Source: Fusarium oxysporum f. sp. lycopersici 4287
Lineage: Eukaryota; Ascomycota; Sordariomycetes; Hypocreales; Nectriaceae
Assembly (NCBI RefSeq): GCF_000149955.1
Contig: NC_030988.1
Location: 5,119,710 to 5,183,709, forward strand
DNA length: 64,000 bases
Reading direction: 5' to 3'
Shown here: positions 10,085 to 20,974 of the stretch, piece after piece
Numbering within the stretch: the first letter of the stretch is position 1
Layout: every line of letters starts with the position of its first letter
Notes under the pieces: model-generated
What the model was told of the DNA's origin: nothing
The model's input: only the letters and a program-made list of their open reading frames with translations
Database searches by the model: none
Program-made: the position numbers and the translations under genes

Positions 10085-12994
10085 GGCGCCGTCTAGGCGC
10101 ACAGGACCTGTGTGCTCGGGGCCCCCTGTCGGCAGGCTAGGGGCACAGTCCCCTGACTAAGCATTCATCATTTATGGGATGTTGAGGGACCGATTTTCAG
10201 GGGCTAAGCATCTATATCTTGATCTTTGTATCATTTTATCAATTAACTTAAATGGATCAATTTCCGGATGACTACTTACCTCCTGAGCATACATATGCAT
10301 CTCGAGATGATCTATTCCAAGCGATCAATCGCTGGGCAGCACCACGAGGCTATGCTTTTGTTACCGGAAGGTCCAACAAAGGCAAGTTTGGGAGACTTAC
10401 AGTTTACTTCACTTGCGATCGTGCCCGTCGGCCTCCAAGCGACTCAAGAAGCCGTATTCGAGCAACCTGCACTCGTAGCACCCTCTGCCCCTTCTCTATC
10501 ACCGCAAAGGAGTTACCCGATGCATCTGGCTGGGTTGTACGACATCGATCGGATAGTCAATATGCTGCACATAACCACACGCCAAGCACCCATCCCACTG
10601 CTCATCCTGTTCTTCGAAGGCTCTCGAAAGACGATAAATCAACAATCAGCAATCTTGCAAAGGCTGGAATCAGCTCAAAAGAGATTAGAACCTATATTCG
10701 ACAACATTCAAATTCCATTGCAACTCAGAAGGATATCTCCAACAGCATTGCAGAAGCTCGACGATCATCTCGCTTTGGCCAGAACACAATGCATGCTCTT
10801 ATTAACCAGCTAGATCAAGAAGGCTCTTGGAATCGTATGCAGGTAGATAGTGAAGGACGGGTTACAGCAGTTTTATTTGCTCATCCTGAATCACTTACCT
10901 ATCTGCAAGCATATCCTGACCTTCTTCTTCTAGACTGCACATATAAGACGAATCGGTATGGCATGCCGCTTCTCGACATTATCGGCGTTGATGCCTGTCA
11001 ACGATCATTCTGCATTGCTTTTGCATTCCTCAGCGGCGAAGAGGAACAAGACTACCAATGGGCTCTCGAACGACTGAAGTCTTTATATGAGGTCTGCAAT
11101 ACAAGCTTTCCGTCTGTCATTATTACGGACTGTGCTTTAGCTTGTATAAATGCAGTTGCTATCTGCTTTCCATCTGCAGTCCTTCTATTATGCCTTTGGC
11201 ATGCTAATAAGGCAGTCCTTGCTTATTGTCGGCCGGCCTTTATTCAACACCGAACAGATCCAAAGACAATCGAGGCAGAGCTTCTTAGCTGGCAAGAGTT
11301 CTATAACCAGTGGCATTTAATCATTCAATCAGCTGATCAGGTAACCTTTGATCAGCGGGTTCAGCAGCTTGAGCAGCGATATCTACCCGCCTACGCCAAT
11401 GAGATTGGATATTTGCATGCAACGTGGCTAAACCCTCACAAGGAGAAGCTTGTAAAAGCTTGGGTTGATCAGCATCTTCACTTTGGTACTGTCGTTACTT
11501 CTCGTGTGGAGGGTATTCATAGTCTACTTAAAAGCTATCTAAATACATCGACACTAGATCTATTTGAGGCTTGGGGTGCTATTACACGAGCTGTTACCAA
11601 TCAGGTCCATCAGCTACAGTCAAATCAAGCCCAACAGCAACTTCGACAACCAATTGAGCTTCGTATAGCTCTGTATAGTGCTGTTCAAGGTTGGGTATCT
11701 TTTGAGGCGTTGAGGAAGGTTGAAGAGCAACGAAAGCGGCTTTTGGATAAAAAACCCCCTCTGCCTCGCTGCACTGGTATTTTTATGCGTACACTGGGAT
11801 TGCCTTGCGCTCACCTACTTCAGACCTTACCAGAACAAGGCCAAGTTCTTCTTGAGCATTTCCACAAGCATTGGCATCTGAAGCGCCCAGGGCAGCAACA
11901 GTTACTTCTGGAGCCTCGCACTCGCATAGATGCAAGGGCTACTATACCAAATCTGCCACAATCAAGTACAAAAAGACTACCAAGCTCCTTTGAAGCCGCT
12001 GCGACTACAGGAAAAGCAAGGGCAAAGGCCCCGCCAAAATGCAGCAAATGCCATGAAGTCGGTCACCAAATGAATTCGAAGGCATGTCCCTTGCGGCATC
12101 AAGAGCTCTTGGAAAAGGTAGCAGCAGAGGCAAAGCCACTGGCAGAAACAGATGTATCGGCAATGACAGCGGCACCGGCAGTCCTCGCCGATCAGCCGGA
12201 GACTATGACTGGGACCTTGCAAGACTCGCCCGGTGGCGCCTCTCAGCGTCCGGGATCTCCTGTTCATGAGCAATCCCCTTCGCTTGGCCGGCCATCGCCA
12301 TCACCACCGAGATACGGTTCTCCACGGGAAATATATGAAAGATATGTTGCCGCAAGAAGCGCGTGGTACGCAGTGCAGCCAGCTGGCAGCATTAAGACGA
12401 ACCAACAATATCGCAGAGCGATGGGGCTCCCACTCCGGTATGACAAGCAGAGCTACGAGTGGTGCCTGGACTACAAACAGATGTCCAAGCGCTGTATCAC
12501 GTCAACAGGATCAAGAGAATGGACGAAAGAGGAGATGATGGCGTATTTGGATTGGAGTAAGGCGGAGGATGAGCGGATTGAAGCCCAGGTCGCCGAGATG
12601 GGAGAGAATCCTTTGGCTAATAGAAGAAGGGGCATCAAAGACATTTGGGAGAGAATAGAAGCAGACAGTAGGGAACAAGAAGCTTTGCACTTAGCTAGTG
12701 GGCGTACAGAAGATTGTATCATTGTTGGAAGTCATGGGTATTAGACGGTCACTCGGTAGCAAAGCTATTTAACATTCTCCGGCTGTCATAGCTGTGTATA
12801 ATTTGGATAGTCCTTCCCGTCCGTATTTCAATAATCACAGTCAAAAGGTAGCTGTCGGCTCCGTTGAATGCGTTAGTACATTCAGTCAATTTCTAATTCA
12901 ACGGGAAATGCTTAGTCAGGGGACTGTGCCCCTAGCCTGCCGACAGGGGGGGCTGTGCCCCGAGCACACAGGTCCTGTGCGCCTAGACGGCGCC
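10085..12994 (+). mobile_element. Hop-like Mutator (MULE) DNA transposon with terminal inverted repeats
   Basis: Terminal inverted repeats of about 80-88 bp: left 10085-10165 beginning GGCGCCGTCTAGGCGCACAG, right 12907-12994 ending with its complement. They differ by a small indel in the middle (GGGGCCCCCTG against the longer CCCCCC-containing form). One 830-residue transposase gene fills the interior. The size is close to Hop of Fusarium oxysporum (about 3.3 kb, 836 residues). I could not see a convincing 9-bp target duplication: flanks CGTGTT and GGTTACAG do not match. Looks structurally complete and could be active or recently so. Confidence 0.85.
10252..12744 (+). CDS. MULE transposase, Hop-like
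   Basis: Single 830-codon frame. Order of parts: a FAR1/WRKY-type zinc-binding N-terminus (about residues 10-115, with TRSTLCPFSITAKEL and HNHTPS), a MULE DDE domain with first Asp in LLLDCTYKTNRYGMPLLDI (about 225), second Asp in VIITDCALACINAV, the CLWHANKAV Cys/His block, and the Glu in SRVEGIHSLLKSYL. A zinc knuckle (CSKCHEVGHQMNSKACP) follows near 605, then a Ser/Pro-rich linker and a charged C-terminal domain. No internal stop. Start at 10252 fits because it lies just inside the left terminal repeat. Catalyses cut-and-paste transposition of the element in the nucleus. Confidence 0.9.
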   Translation: MDQFPDDYLPPEHTYASRDDLFQAINRWAAPRGYAFVTGRSNKGKFGRLTVYFTCDRARRPPSDSRSRIRATCTRSTLCPFSITAKELPDASGWVVRHRSDSQYAAHNHTPSTHPTAHPVLRRLSKDDKSTISNLAKAGISSKEIRTYIRQHSNSIATQKDISNSIAEARRSSRFGQNTMHALINQLDQEGSWNRMQVDSEGRVTAVLFAHPESLTYLQAYPDLLLLDCTYKTNRYGMPLLDIIGVDACQRSFCIAFAFLSGEEEQDYQWALERLKSLYEVCNTSFPSVIITDCALACINAVAICFPSAVLLLCLWHANKAVLAYCRPAFIQHRTDPKTIEAELLSWQEFYNQWHLIIQSADQVTFDQRVQQLEQRYLPAYANEIGYLHATWLNPHKEKLVKAWVDQHLHFGTVVTSRVEGIHSLLKSYLNTSTLDLFEAWGAITRAVTNQVHQLQSNQAQQQLRQPIELRIALYSAVQGWVSFEALRKVEEQRKRLLDKKPPLPRCTGIFMRTLGLPCAHLLQTLPEQGQVLLEHFHKHWHLKRPGQQQLLLEPRTRIDARATIPNLPQSSTKRLPSSFEAAATTGKARAKAPPKCSKCHEVGHQMNSKACPLRHQELLEKVAAEAKPLAETDVSAMTAAPAVLADQPETMTGTLQDSPGGASQRPGSPVHEQSPSLGRPSPSPPRYGSPREIYERYVAARSAWYAVQPAGSIKTNQQYRRAMGLPLRYDKQSYEWCLDYKQMSKRCITSTGSREWTKEEMMAYLDWSKAEDERIEAQVAEMGENPLANRRRGIKDIWERIEADSREQEALHLASGRTEDCIIVGSHGY

Positions 12995-15112
12995 GGTTAC
13001 AGATGTGGAGATTACTTAACTAAACAGACTTAGCGCGGGTATGCAGTGCGCTAGCTCGTGGAAGGACTAGTTTTGACCACGAAATTCTGATTGGCTATGA
13101 GCTGTGAAGCGACGACGAGTTTTTCACAACTAATACGAGCGATAACGTCACAACGAGAGCAGGAATGAAGATAAAAAGAGTTTTCATAATATCTAAATGA
13201 CCTTGAGACTGGGTATAGTGTATGGAAAGTAGTTTTGGTCAGCTCCCTACGCCCATGTCTAGTCACCTTTTTCATGATGTCGATCTCTGGACAATATATG
13301 CATGCCCCACTGGGTGAAAGCCACGGCCTCTTCTGAATCGAACGTCAATGCCATCACCACCACTAGTGTAAAGGTTGAGGTTGAACGAGTTCACCGTAGA
13401 AAACCGTAAAAGCTCACATAACATCATAGCGAAAAGACTTAATGACAGTTGGGGGCTGTCGTACCCAAGTCAAAGACATCTTCGTCGGGTAGATCACCCT
13501 AGCATCATAATATTAGGCAGCTCTTCAGCGTGAAGGGTAGCTTTGCATCGTCTTAGAAAGCCCTGGCGCCAATTTCGCGTGTCAGGGTCCAAGACCGAGA
13601 AGGGCTATAAGACCCAAACTTCCGGCTCGGTTAATTGCCTGAAAACTTTGCACTCCAACCGGAACTAATCTTTATATTTGTCCCGATAGCTGGGTTTCTC
13701 ATCATCAGACACTGATTATGCAATTTAGACTTTAGGAACCCGCTAAACTCTTCAATTTTGAACAACAATGCCCTGTACAGAATAGGTATTAGCGCCAACA
13801 CGCCAAGCTCATTCAGACAGAGCGGTATGGTACGCCACAGAATATGCCGCTCTGCACAGGACAGTAAAAACGGGACCTTCTTGGCTCAATTAAACCCGGA
13901 AACCTTAAAATTAAGATCTATTTGGGCAAGGTGTCGTTGTGATGTCGATCCCTCGACGTTTATATGGTCCCATGATTGTGGGGGATTTGATGTAACATTG
14001 GAACTTTGGGGTTGATCCGGTAGATCAGTCACCCCTCTTGGCGTGCCTGTATGCTGTTACTGACCCATCAACGTTGACTTGCACCTCTAAGGTTGTGTTT
14101 CAAACATTTTTGACTGGTCCGAGGGAGAAATAGGCTATTAATAGGCCCAGGTGTTGGTTAAGCCATATGTAGCAGTTTGCCTTGAAGCAAAGCTAGGTGG
14201 TGATGGAAAGTGACTACCAACAGTTCATGTAAGCCTTAAGCCTTGTTAGTGAGATGCCCTGACAAGACTCTAAACGAATAGGGAAAAGGGACCTAATCAA
14301 ACAGGCCAAACTTTTACCTTGTCAGTGGAAAGTTATATCTAAATTAAAGTTTGAGTCTGTCATCGTTGCCTCGAGGCCAAAAGCACTACGCCTTGGCGTT
14401 TCAATCATCCAGAGGCTGACATGACAGTCAAGATGGGTGCCCTATAAGTCATGTTGTATGTGCTCATTACCTTGTGGGAGATGTTAGTGACGGAGCTGTC
14501 GCCCATACAAGCTAGACACAATTGCAGATCCTGACGCAGATCGCTTCCGTTTTCGAAAAAAGAAAAAGCCTGTGCGTGCTAATGATACGCCAGGTTGGCC
14601 TGTCATTTAATGCATGTTTGTCAACTCTATTGGCTTTGATAACAAGATAGAGTTTTATGAAAGCGCTAGCTGACTCGTTGAAGTTATTTGTATTGACGAT
14701 CTGGCGCTCCCATGTTGGCCGTCAGCATTACTCTGTCAGACTTGCCATCTTGGGACGTAGCGTCTTTACTATCTTGGTCGGCATTGGACAGTCCCTTGCA
14801 GATTTTCGCACAATCGTTTGAGCCTTGCTAGTGCCTGGCTCTACCAAACCTTTTTTTGTTAGCGGTGAATATCATCATCTAAACAAGGTTTAGAAATCTG
14901 CCGCATCAACCTTTGGCGGATTCACACTGCCGAGTAATGCGTAACATTAGTCCGCATGGACTCGTCAATCAAAGGTTAGCTGACTTGTGGAGTGTTCTAT
15001 GACTTGGGGGCCGAAAGACAACCTACATATATAGTACTGCCCATCACGCGCTCTAGATTCTTTCGTACGGCCCATCTATATCTTTTGAATAAATCATGTT
15101 CCAAAGCCCAAT
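12995..15112. other. 2.1 kb without supported genes
   Basis: A few frames under 90 codons (for example 13758-14015 +) show no family features. Composition is not strongly AT-biased, so this does not look like RIP-degraded repeat. I see no RNA gene or repeat end. The part near 15113 presumably holds the promoter of the membrane-protein gene. Confidence 0.4.
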
Positions 15113-16243
15113 ATGATTGATCTGGCTTCGATTTACTATGGCCTCTTCCTAGGTGTCTTCGTCTTTGCCTTCTCAAAGGCCATATCACAAACGAGAGCAA
15201 TCTGGAAACGCACTCGCAGCCTTCATAATGCCTACGTATATATGATCTGGATCGAGATATGGGTCAATTTTGTATTTGCCTTGATTACATTTCTTTACCT
15301 CAATGCCATCATACCCGGAAAGTGAGTAGCCCTTTCTTTGCCATCTCAACGGTGCTCTTTGCTCACCATCTGGCATTAGCCTTGGATTTCTCCTTGCCAC
15401 TGTTGCTCTCTGGTCCATTCAGACACAGCTCCTACCCCAGATCATTGCCAACCGAGTCGCCTTGATTATGACCAACAGACGCCGAGCGAAGTACTTGAAA
15501 TGGGGCCTCGTACTCTGTATTGGAGTTGTCAACATCGCCGTCTGCTACATCTGGACGGTCGCGCATCTCAACACGGCCACAGAATCCCAGAAATATACCA
15601 ATATGGTGTTTGAGAAGGCAGAAAAGTCCTTCTTCCTTATAATCGACTTGGCACTTAACCTGTACTTCCTATATCTGGTCCGGTACCGCTTAATTGCCGA
15701 TGGATTGGGCAAATACTGGAAACTATTTAACTTCAACGCTGGCATGGTCTTTATCTCGACATCCATGGATGTCTTGCTGCTAGGTTTCTTGAGCTTGCCA
15801 GATCCTTACTTGTAAGTTGGCACCAAGCGAGCTGATCATAAATCGGTTAACATGCGTATAGATACGTCCAGTTCGCCCCTCTCGCATACATGGTCAAGCT
15901 CTATATTGAGCTTATGATGGCCAACCTCATCTCTAAAGTCGTCAAGAGCGGCACGCACAGTCGAAGTGAAGGCTGGTACTCTAGTAGCAGAGACAAGTCT
16001 AACCCGACCGCCTACGGTCTGACCTCTCGTGTCGTTGTGAGCAGCGGCCCTGCTGCACCCAGGAGTGGTAACAGCCTCATGAGCAGGATGGGCAAGGAGC
16101 CAGAAACTAATAAGGGCAACAATGGGTCTCAGGCACATCTAGCTACTTATCCAGAGCCTCATGGAATCACAAAGACAGTTGAGACTACAGTCGTGGTGGG
16201 TGATGGAGAGAGCGATAGTACCTCATCCAAGGAAAGTATATAG
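15113..16243 (+). CDS. Fungal polytopic integral membrane protein
   Basis: Three exons: 15113-15321, 15380-15811, 15862-16243. Both introns are canonical (GTGAGT..TTAG; GTAAGT..ATAG) and keep frame, giving 340 residues. The first 245 residues carry about seven hydrophobic segments, among them YYGLFLGVFVFAF, IWVNFVFALITFLYL, FLLATVALWSI, LVLCIGVVNIAVCYIW, FFLIIDLALNLYFLYL and MVFISTSMDVLLLGFLSL. Short loops contain conserved-looking RTRSLHN, IANRVALIMT and LVRYRLIADGL. The C-terminal ~95 residues are a Ser/Thr-rich cytoplasmic tail. I recognise this as a widespread fungal membrane family of unknown biochemical role. The gene looks intact. Confidence 0.85.
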
Positions 16244-16594
16244 AGTAACTGGTTAACTAATAATGGGATAACAGAAAACTGCTTCAACCTAGTGAAGGAC
16301 TAATAATGTTATATATGACTTTAATACAACATGGAATGTCTATATGAATCTCGCAGAATTCAGCGGAGCGATGCGTCGCAGAACAATCATCGGTGGAGTT
16401 TCCTCTGTTACTGGAGGTTGATGTAGAAATCTGTACATTTTTATATAGATGCAGTGATTCTGAGACGTGGGGGATGCCAGTCGATGTGCAGATATTTGCG
16501 ATTAGTCTAAAAAACACAGGAGATGAGATCTTTACAATTAATAACCCCCAAAACAATATCAGCCAGAAAGTCCTTCCTCTACTGCTCTAAGTAC
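16244..16594. other. Intergenic region between convergent genes
   Basis: Lies between the membrane-protein stop on + and the P450nor pseudogene end on minus, so it should hold both 3' ends. No gene seen. Confidence 0.4.
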
Positions 16595-18290
16595 TCAAAA
16601 AGTGACTGGTAAATCGACCACTCCAACATCTTGGCATAGGGGAGTGTAGTGGACCTCCTCAAGAGGTACAGCGTTTTTAAGATCGGGAAATTTCCGATAT
16701 AGTGTTGTTGTAAATAATCAGCCATCGAAACCAGCAAAACGTTTGCTCAAGCTCTAATACGTACCAAACACAGTTGTAGGCTCAGTCTTGGCAAGGTGCT
16801 CATCAATGCATCGATGACCGTCAAACCCAAAACCTAGGGCGTCTTCAACCAGCCACTTGCAGTCCATATCAAATTAATCCGGGTTTTTGAAGGCGTCTTC
16901 ATGTCTGTTGGCTGACTGATTGGAAGCAATGATGCCTTTGCTCTGACAAGCTGATAGAATATCAGTTTCAGTGGTTCTTATGTCTTGTTAATGGATTTTA
17001 GAGGCTTACTTTGCCGCTAATCTCAAGGTCCTCCTTAGCAGTTCGCTTAATGGCTAGTGCAGATGCGGTGTGGTAACGGCATAACTCCTCAACAAATTGG
17101 GGGCCAGGGATGGATCAGGGTTTCAGCTCAGATAGCTGATCTGGATGTTGGGGCAAAGTAATAACTCCCTGGTATCTGTTAACACAGTAAAAGAAGGCTG
17201 GGGCAGAAATACGCACCAGTGCAATCATGTTTACCATCGTGGCATTACCAGCAACGAGGAGCAAAAAGGAAATTTGGACTGCGTCGGCCTTCTCAATGTT
17301 TCCAGGCTTGACTTGTTCAGTGCAGAGCTTGCTGATAAGGTCATCTTGTGGCTCTTCAAGTCACTTGTCGGCCAGATTCGCGACGTAGTCAAGGAACTCC
17401 CTACTGAATATTAGCGTCAAGGGTATCAAGAAATCTCTAAACTGAGCTGACTTGTTGGCAGCAGACGGCTCTCGAGCTGTGGAACTTCCGTTTGAACGAA
17501 TGGCATTCTGTTACGTAAGATACTCCAGGTCATGGAAGGGTGCCCCAAGGATTGTGTAGATGACCTAAATGAGGGTTAGCTATAATCTTTTTAAGGCGGT
17601 ATTTCAGTCTAGAACCTACGTAGGAGGGCGCTGGGAGTGCAAATATCTTGACGAGATGGACTGGGCCGTCGGCACAGCCCTTTTGCTTCAAATCCTCCAG
17701 AAGGTCATCTACCGTCTTCTGGATATACGGCTGCAGCTTCTCAACTGCTTCTTGGGTAAAGATTTGCTCCACCATTCTCCTGTGTCAGTTATCAGTTCTC
17801 TACTCCCAGCGTCTAGCCCTAACGATAGCTTATCTCTGATGCATATGGTCTGGGGAATCCATATCTAAAATAAAAAAAAATAAAAATAAAAATAGTCGGC
17901 TTTGCTTTAGCAGCTTCTTTTCCACCTGCATCTAGCTCGGGAAAGCCAGGGCGTGTGCAGACCTGGATTGGACATGTTAAGTAAAGCTGTTGTTGGGTGA
18001 TTCGAGGAGCATACCTTGGAGAGCTTATCGGGTGTAGCAACAAAGACGACATCCTTGTGCTTGGTCACGAGCCAGGGAAGACTTCCATGGAAGAGCTTGA
18101 CTTGGGAGACAGGGTCGGTAGCTCGCAATTTGGCGAACTCGGCTGGTGGCTCTAGAACAGAGGCACGCTCGAATGGGAAGCTTCGCGGATTTGAAGTCGT
18201 CGTGGTAACTGTTCGACTAATATGTCGTGTTTCAGGATCTCGGAGTAACAAGCGAGAAGAGAGACGCTGTGAGGAAATAAGGGATGACGA
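16595..18290 (-). pseudogene. Pseudogene of cytochrome P450nor (fungal nitric oxide reductase, CYP55 family)
   Basis: Exon-by-exon similarity to P450nor across the whole gene: [94 protein letters not shown], a haem-binding region with GHRCIDEHLAK, and the end DVGVVDLPVTF. Disabling changes: an AT-rich insertion after KAKPT, a splice donor changed from GT to AT after MHQR, stop codons in place of Gln after YLT and elsewhere, and small frame shifts. The 5' part encodes a Ser/Arg-rich, acid-poor leader like a mitochondrial presequence, but no start codon remains in frame. The living enzyme reduces NO to N2O with NADH during denitrification; this copy cannot. Several of the stops fit C-to-T change. 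Confidence 0.85.
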
Positions 18291-18549
18291 TATTAGAATC
18301 GGGAAGGCCAGAGAGTTATGGGTGATGTTGACGTCGGGAGAGATCGGAATTTAGAGCATTTTCTCCGAATAATATATCCTCATTCGTGGGCAGCGCGAAG
18401 CATAAGACATTCTTGATTTCCAATCACTGTATGATTTTGTCTAGGCTATCACTTCACTCTGTTACCATTATAGTAAGGGTTATATCTGTGCTTCACGTAC
18501 CACCTTTGTAGTGCGGCACTTGCATCAGAATGAAGTGGGAGCAACTGGG

Positions 18550-18975
18550 ATGTTAAGGGATGAGATTATCTTTATTCCTCCTTCATCGCGAGAAGCTTCA
18601 AAAAAATTTGAGATGGGTTTTTTCTATGATACGAGCGGTTCAGCACAGCAAAAGCGCTTCTACGAGCGCCTTCGTGATGTCTCTGCAGCTGGCTTTTATG
18701 GAAGTCCTCTTCAAGATATTCCTGCCATTCCTTCAAGCAATAGTGTTGAGATTTCCTTCGGCAATGCACAGAGAAATCTTCGCGATAGCTTCACTTTTGG
18801 GGATTATAATGACTTAGAAATCGACGAAGAAGTCCCTGATTTCGTTGACCTTTTACAGGATGTCGAGGAGCCCGAGCTGCCGCCGCTTCCACCGCAGCAG
18901 CCTTCCTTTGAGAAAGATTTTTCGTCTACGTATCACAGAATCATGAATACGTTACATCCCCAAAGGCGCACATAA
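18550..18975 (+). CDS. Hypothetical protein
   Basis: Frame of 141 codons from ATG 18550 (MLRDEIIFIPPSSREASKK). It has a central Phe/Tyr/Arg-rich part and then an acidic, Pro-rich C-terminus (VEEPELPPLPPQQPSFE). I recognise no domain. The acidic/proline composition is typical of disordered linker sequence, so this may be one exon or fragment of a larger protein. It lies upstream of the P450nor pseudogene, divergent from it. Confidence 0.4.
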   Translation: MLRDEIIFIPPSSREASKKFEMGFFYDTSGSAQQKRFYERLRDVSAAGFYGSPLQDIPAIPSSNSVEISFGNAQRNLRDSFTFGDYNDLEIDEEVPDFVDLLQDVEEPELPPLPPQQPSFEKDFSSTYHRIMNTLHPQRRT

Positions 18976-19884
18976 TAATATACCATCATCCCTTTCACCA
19001 TTGGCGGCAGGATCAGGATCAGAAGTGAAGGCATCGTGGGGCAGGGAAACGCGACCAGACGGCTCTGCAGTCAATCCACACACTTCCGGCCGTAACACCA
19101 CGAAACATATGCCTCGCACGATAAAAATGCGTTTGGCAATAGCTTCAATACATTTCAACTGAATGACTGTAGCAATTTCGAATTGATTGCGATAAAATTG
19201 GAAGCCGTGGCTAGCAATTTACCGTTTTTCGCACCTATTTCTCACCTATCGGCTGTCTCATCATTTTGCCCTTGTCCCAAAATTTTGCCACCCACTCTCT
19301 GAGTGGGGCCTCTTTTTCGATGGATCCACGAGTAAATCATAATCCTTTAGCAGCAAAGTCAATTTGTGCGATAAAAAAGCTAATCTTAGCCCATGCCATT
19401 GTTTGTGTTATTTATAGAACTGACAGGTGAAAGCGGTCTTGCTATTGGCCTATTCTGTGGAATGTCACTTTTAATATCGTGGGTCGTATCTGGGCCAATT
19501 GCCGTGCCCCACGATCATTCCAAAGGATAAACAGAAAAGATTACAGCCTCATCTTTTATTAAAGTTTGACGTTTGAAAGTAAGAAGAGAAATATTGGAGT
19601 TTTCGAAGTACGCGGTGTAAAACTGCGCCTTTTTGATCGCCAACTGTCAGCCAAAAGCTCATAGTGCAGTGCCTGGTTCTTGTTAGTGCTGACCATATCG
19701 CCTGTTGGCTGAAATTACCTCAACTTGCGGGGTAAAGGATTTTCTAGAGGCATTACGAAGCAACGGGTTCATTAGTCAACACACAAGGTGAGCTTGAGCC
19801 AAGCTGCCATCGAATGGCTGTGGTGTTTCACATTTGTGCATTGCATTACAAAGCCATGACTAACGCTTACATGAACGCCAGGCG
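18976..19884. other. Intergenic region
   Basis: No supported frame. If 18550-18975 and 19885-20451 were parts of one gene this would be a very long intron for a fungus, which I think unlikely. Confidence 0.3.
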
Positions 19885-20451
19885 ATGCGGTCAAAACATC
19901 GGATATTGGACACTGCACCCATCCCGAGCCATCTGTCGTGGGAAATCGTACTCGCTCATATTCACACATACACGCCTTTACTCAAGCATAACGTAGTTTT
20001 CGTGAGCTTCTCCGAGACAACGCCTGACTTTGGTGTGGTGCAAAGCGAGCCCTTCTTCGGGCCGCCCAATAACAGTGTCCAGAGCTTTCTTTGCTCCCAG
20101 CGGCTTGAGTTGGCTCCGGGTCTGAGGCAGGATGAGGAATGGCCTATCACGTTTCTGAGAATCGAGAATGGTATTCGTGCTCGTGTGGATGCTAGAGCAG
20201 GTGTTACTGTATGGATTGAGTGTCTGGTTCGTCGACGACCAAACCCTGGTACACTGAGCACACCAAGTACACCAAATACACCAGATTCTTTTACGGATGA
20301 GTGGGAGCTTTATGAGGAGGTCGTTGTTGAGTCCAACACTCTTCTTATGCCTTTTGTCTCTCGGATGACTGACTTGGCTCATCCTGGAATTTGTCAGAGG
20401 ATTATGAATGACATTATGAGCAATTATTGGGTTAAAGTGAGGAAAGCTTAA
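19885..20451 (+). CDS. Hypothetical protein
   Basis: 188-codon frame from ATG 19885. The body (EIVLAHIHTYTPLLKHNVVF, WPITFLRIENGIRARVDARA, VTVWIECLVRRRP) alternates hydrophobic and polar residues like a compact beta-rich domain, followed by a Thr/Pro linker (GTLSTPSTPNTPDS) and a helical tail ending YWVKVRKA. I do not recognise the family. The first ~20 codons may be artificial because the frame opens in basic, low-complexity sequence. Confidence 0.45.
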   Translation: MRSKHRILDTAPIPSHLSWEIVLAHIHTYTPLLKHNVVFVSFSETTPDFGVVQSEPFFGPPNNSVQSFLCSQRLELAPGLRQDEEWPITFLRIENGIRARVDARAGVTVWIECLVRRRPNPGTLSTPSTPNTPDSFTDEWELYEEVVVESNTLLMPFVSRMTDLAHPGICQRIMNDIMSNYWVKVRKA

Positions 20452-20974
20452 AAAGCATTATTAATATCCAGTATGTACCTGATCGATCTCCCGCCTGTAT
20501 TACTCGAAGAAATGCTCTCAACACTACTGGTATAGCCGTAGGAGCTTGCGGAAGAGTTTGTCCGAAGGAGCCCGTATGTCGCAGGGGTCAGAATATCAAA
20601 TGAATCCCAATAGGCCACAAGCTACCAGTGACTTCATTATTTTTTACAACTTGAAGCTGCGCCCTTGTTTTCTACGACTACCGCATGCTGACAGTGAAAT
20701 TCGACCTGCCAATTTTAGGTAAGCCAATGGTTTTGACTAGCGCCTCCAACACGGGGTATAGAACCGTGCGGAGAGATTACTGAGCGGGGTGTCCGGCCTC
20801 AGTAGCCTATGAAACGTGGGCCTTCCCCACGCCATAAACTTCGGCTATCACTAGTTTACCCGATGGCCCCAGTTCAAGAAGACGACACCGTTTCCCCGTA
20901 AGCCGTTTCACTTGACCTTCCGTCTACTTCCTTAGCAGCAGCCTAGCAATCCTTTACCCATCGTATCCGCCACA
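20452..20974. other. 5' region of the methyltransferase gene
   Basis: No gene seen. Presumably promoter and leader of the gene at 20975. Confidence 0.35.

Noticed and set aside
10268..10813. 181-codon frame overlapping the MULE transposase
   Set aside because: Shadow of the transposase gene in another + frame; no recognisable protein features.
10060..13010. 9-bp target duplication of the Hop-like element
   Set aside because: No matching 9-mers adjacent to the inverted repeats; not claimed.
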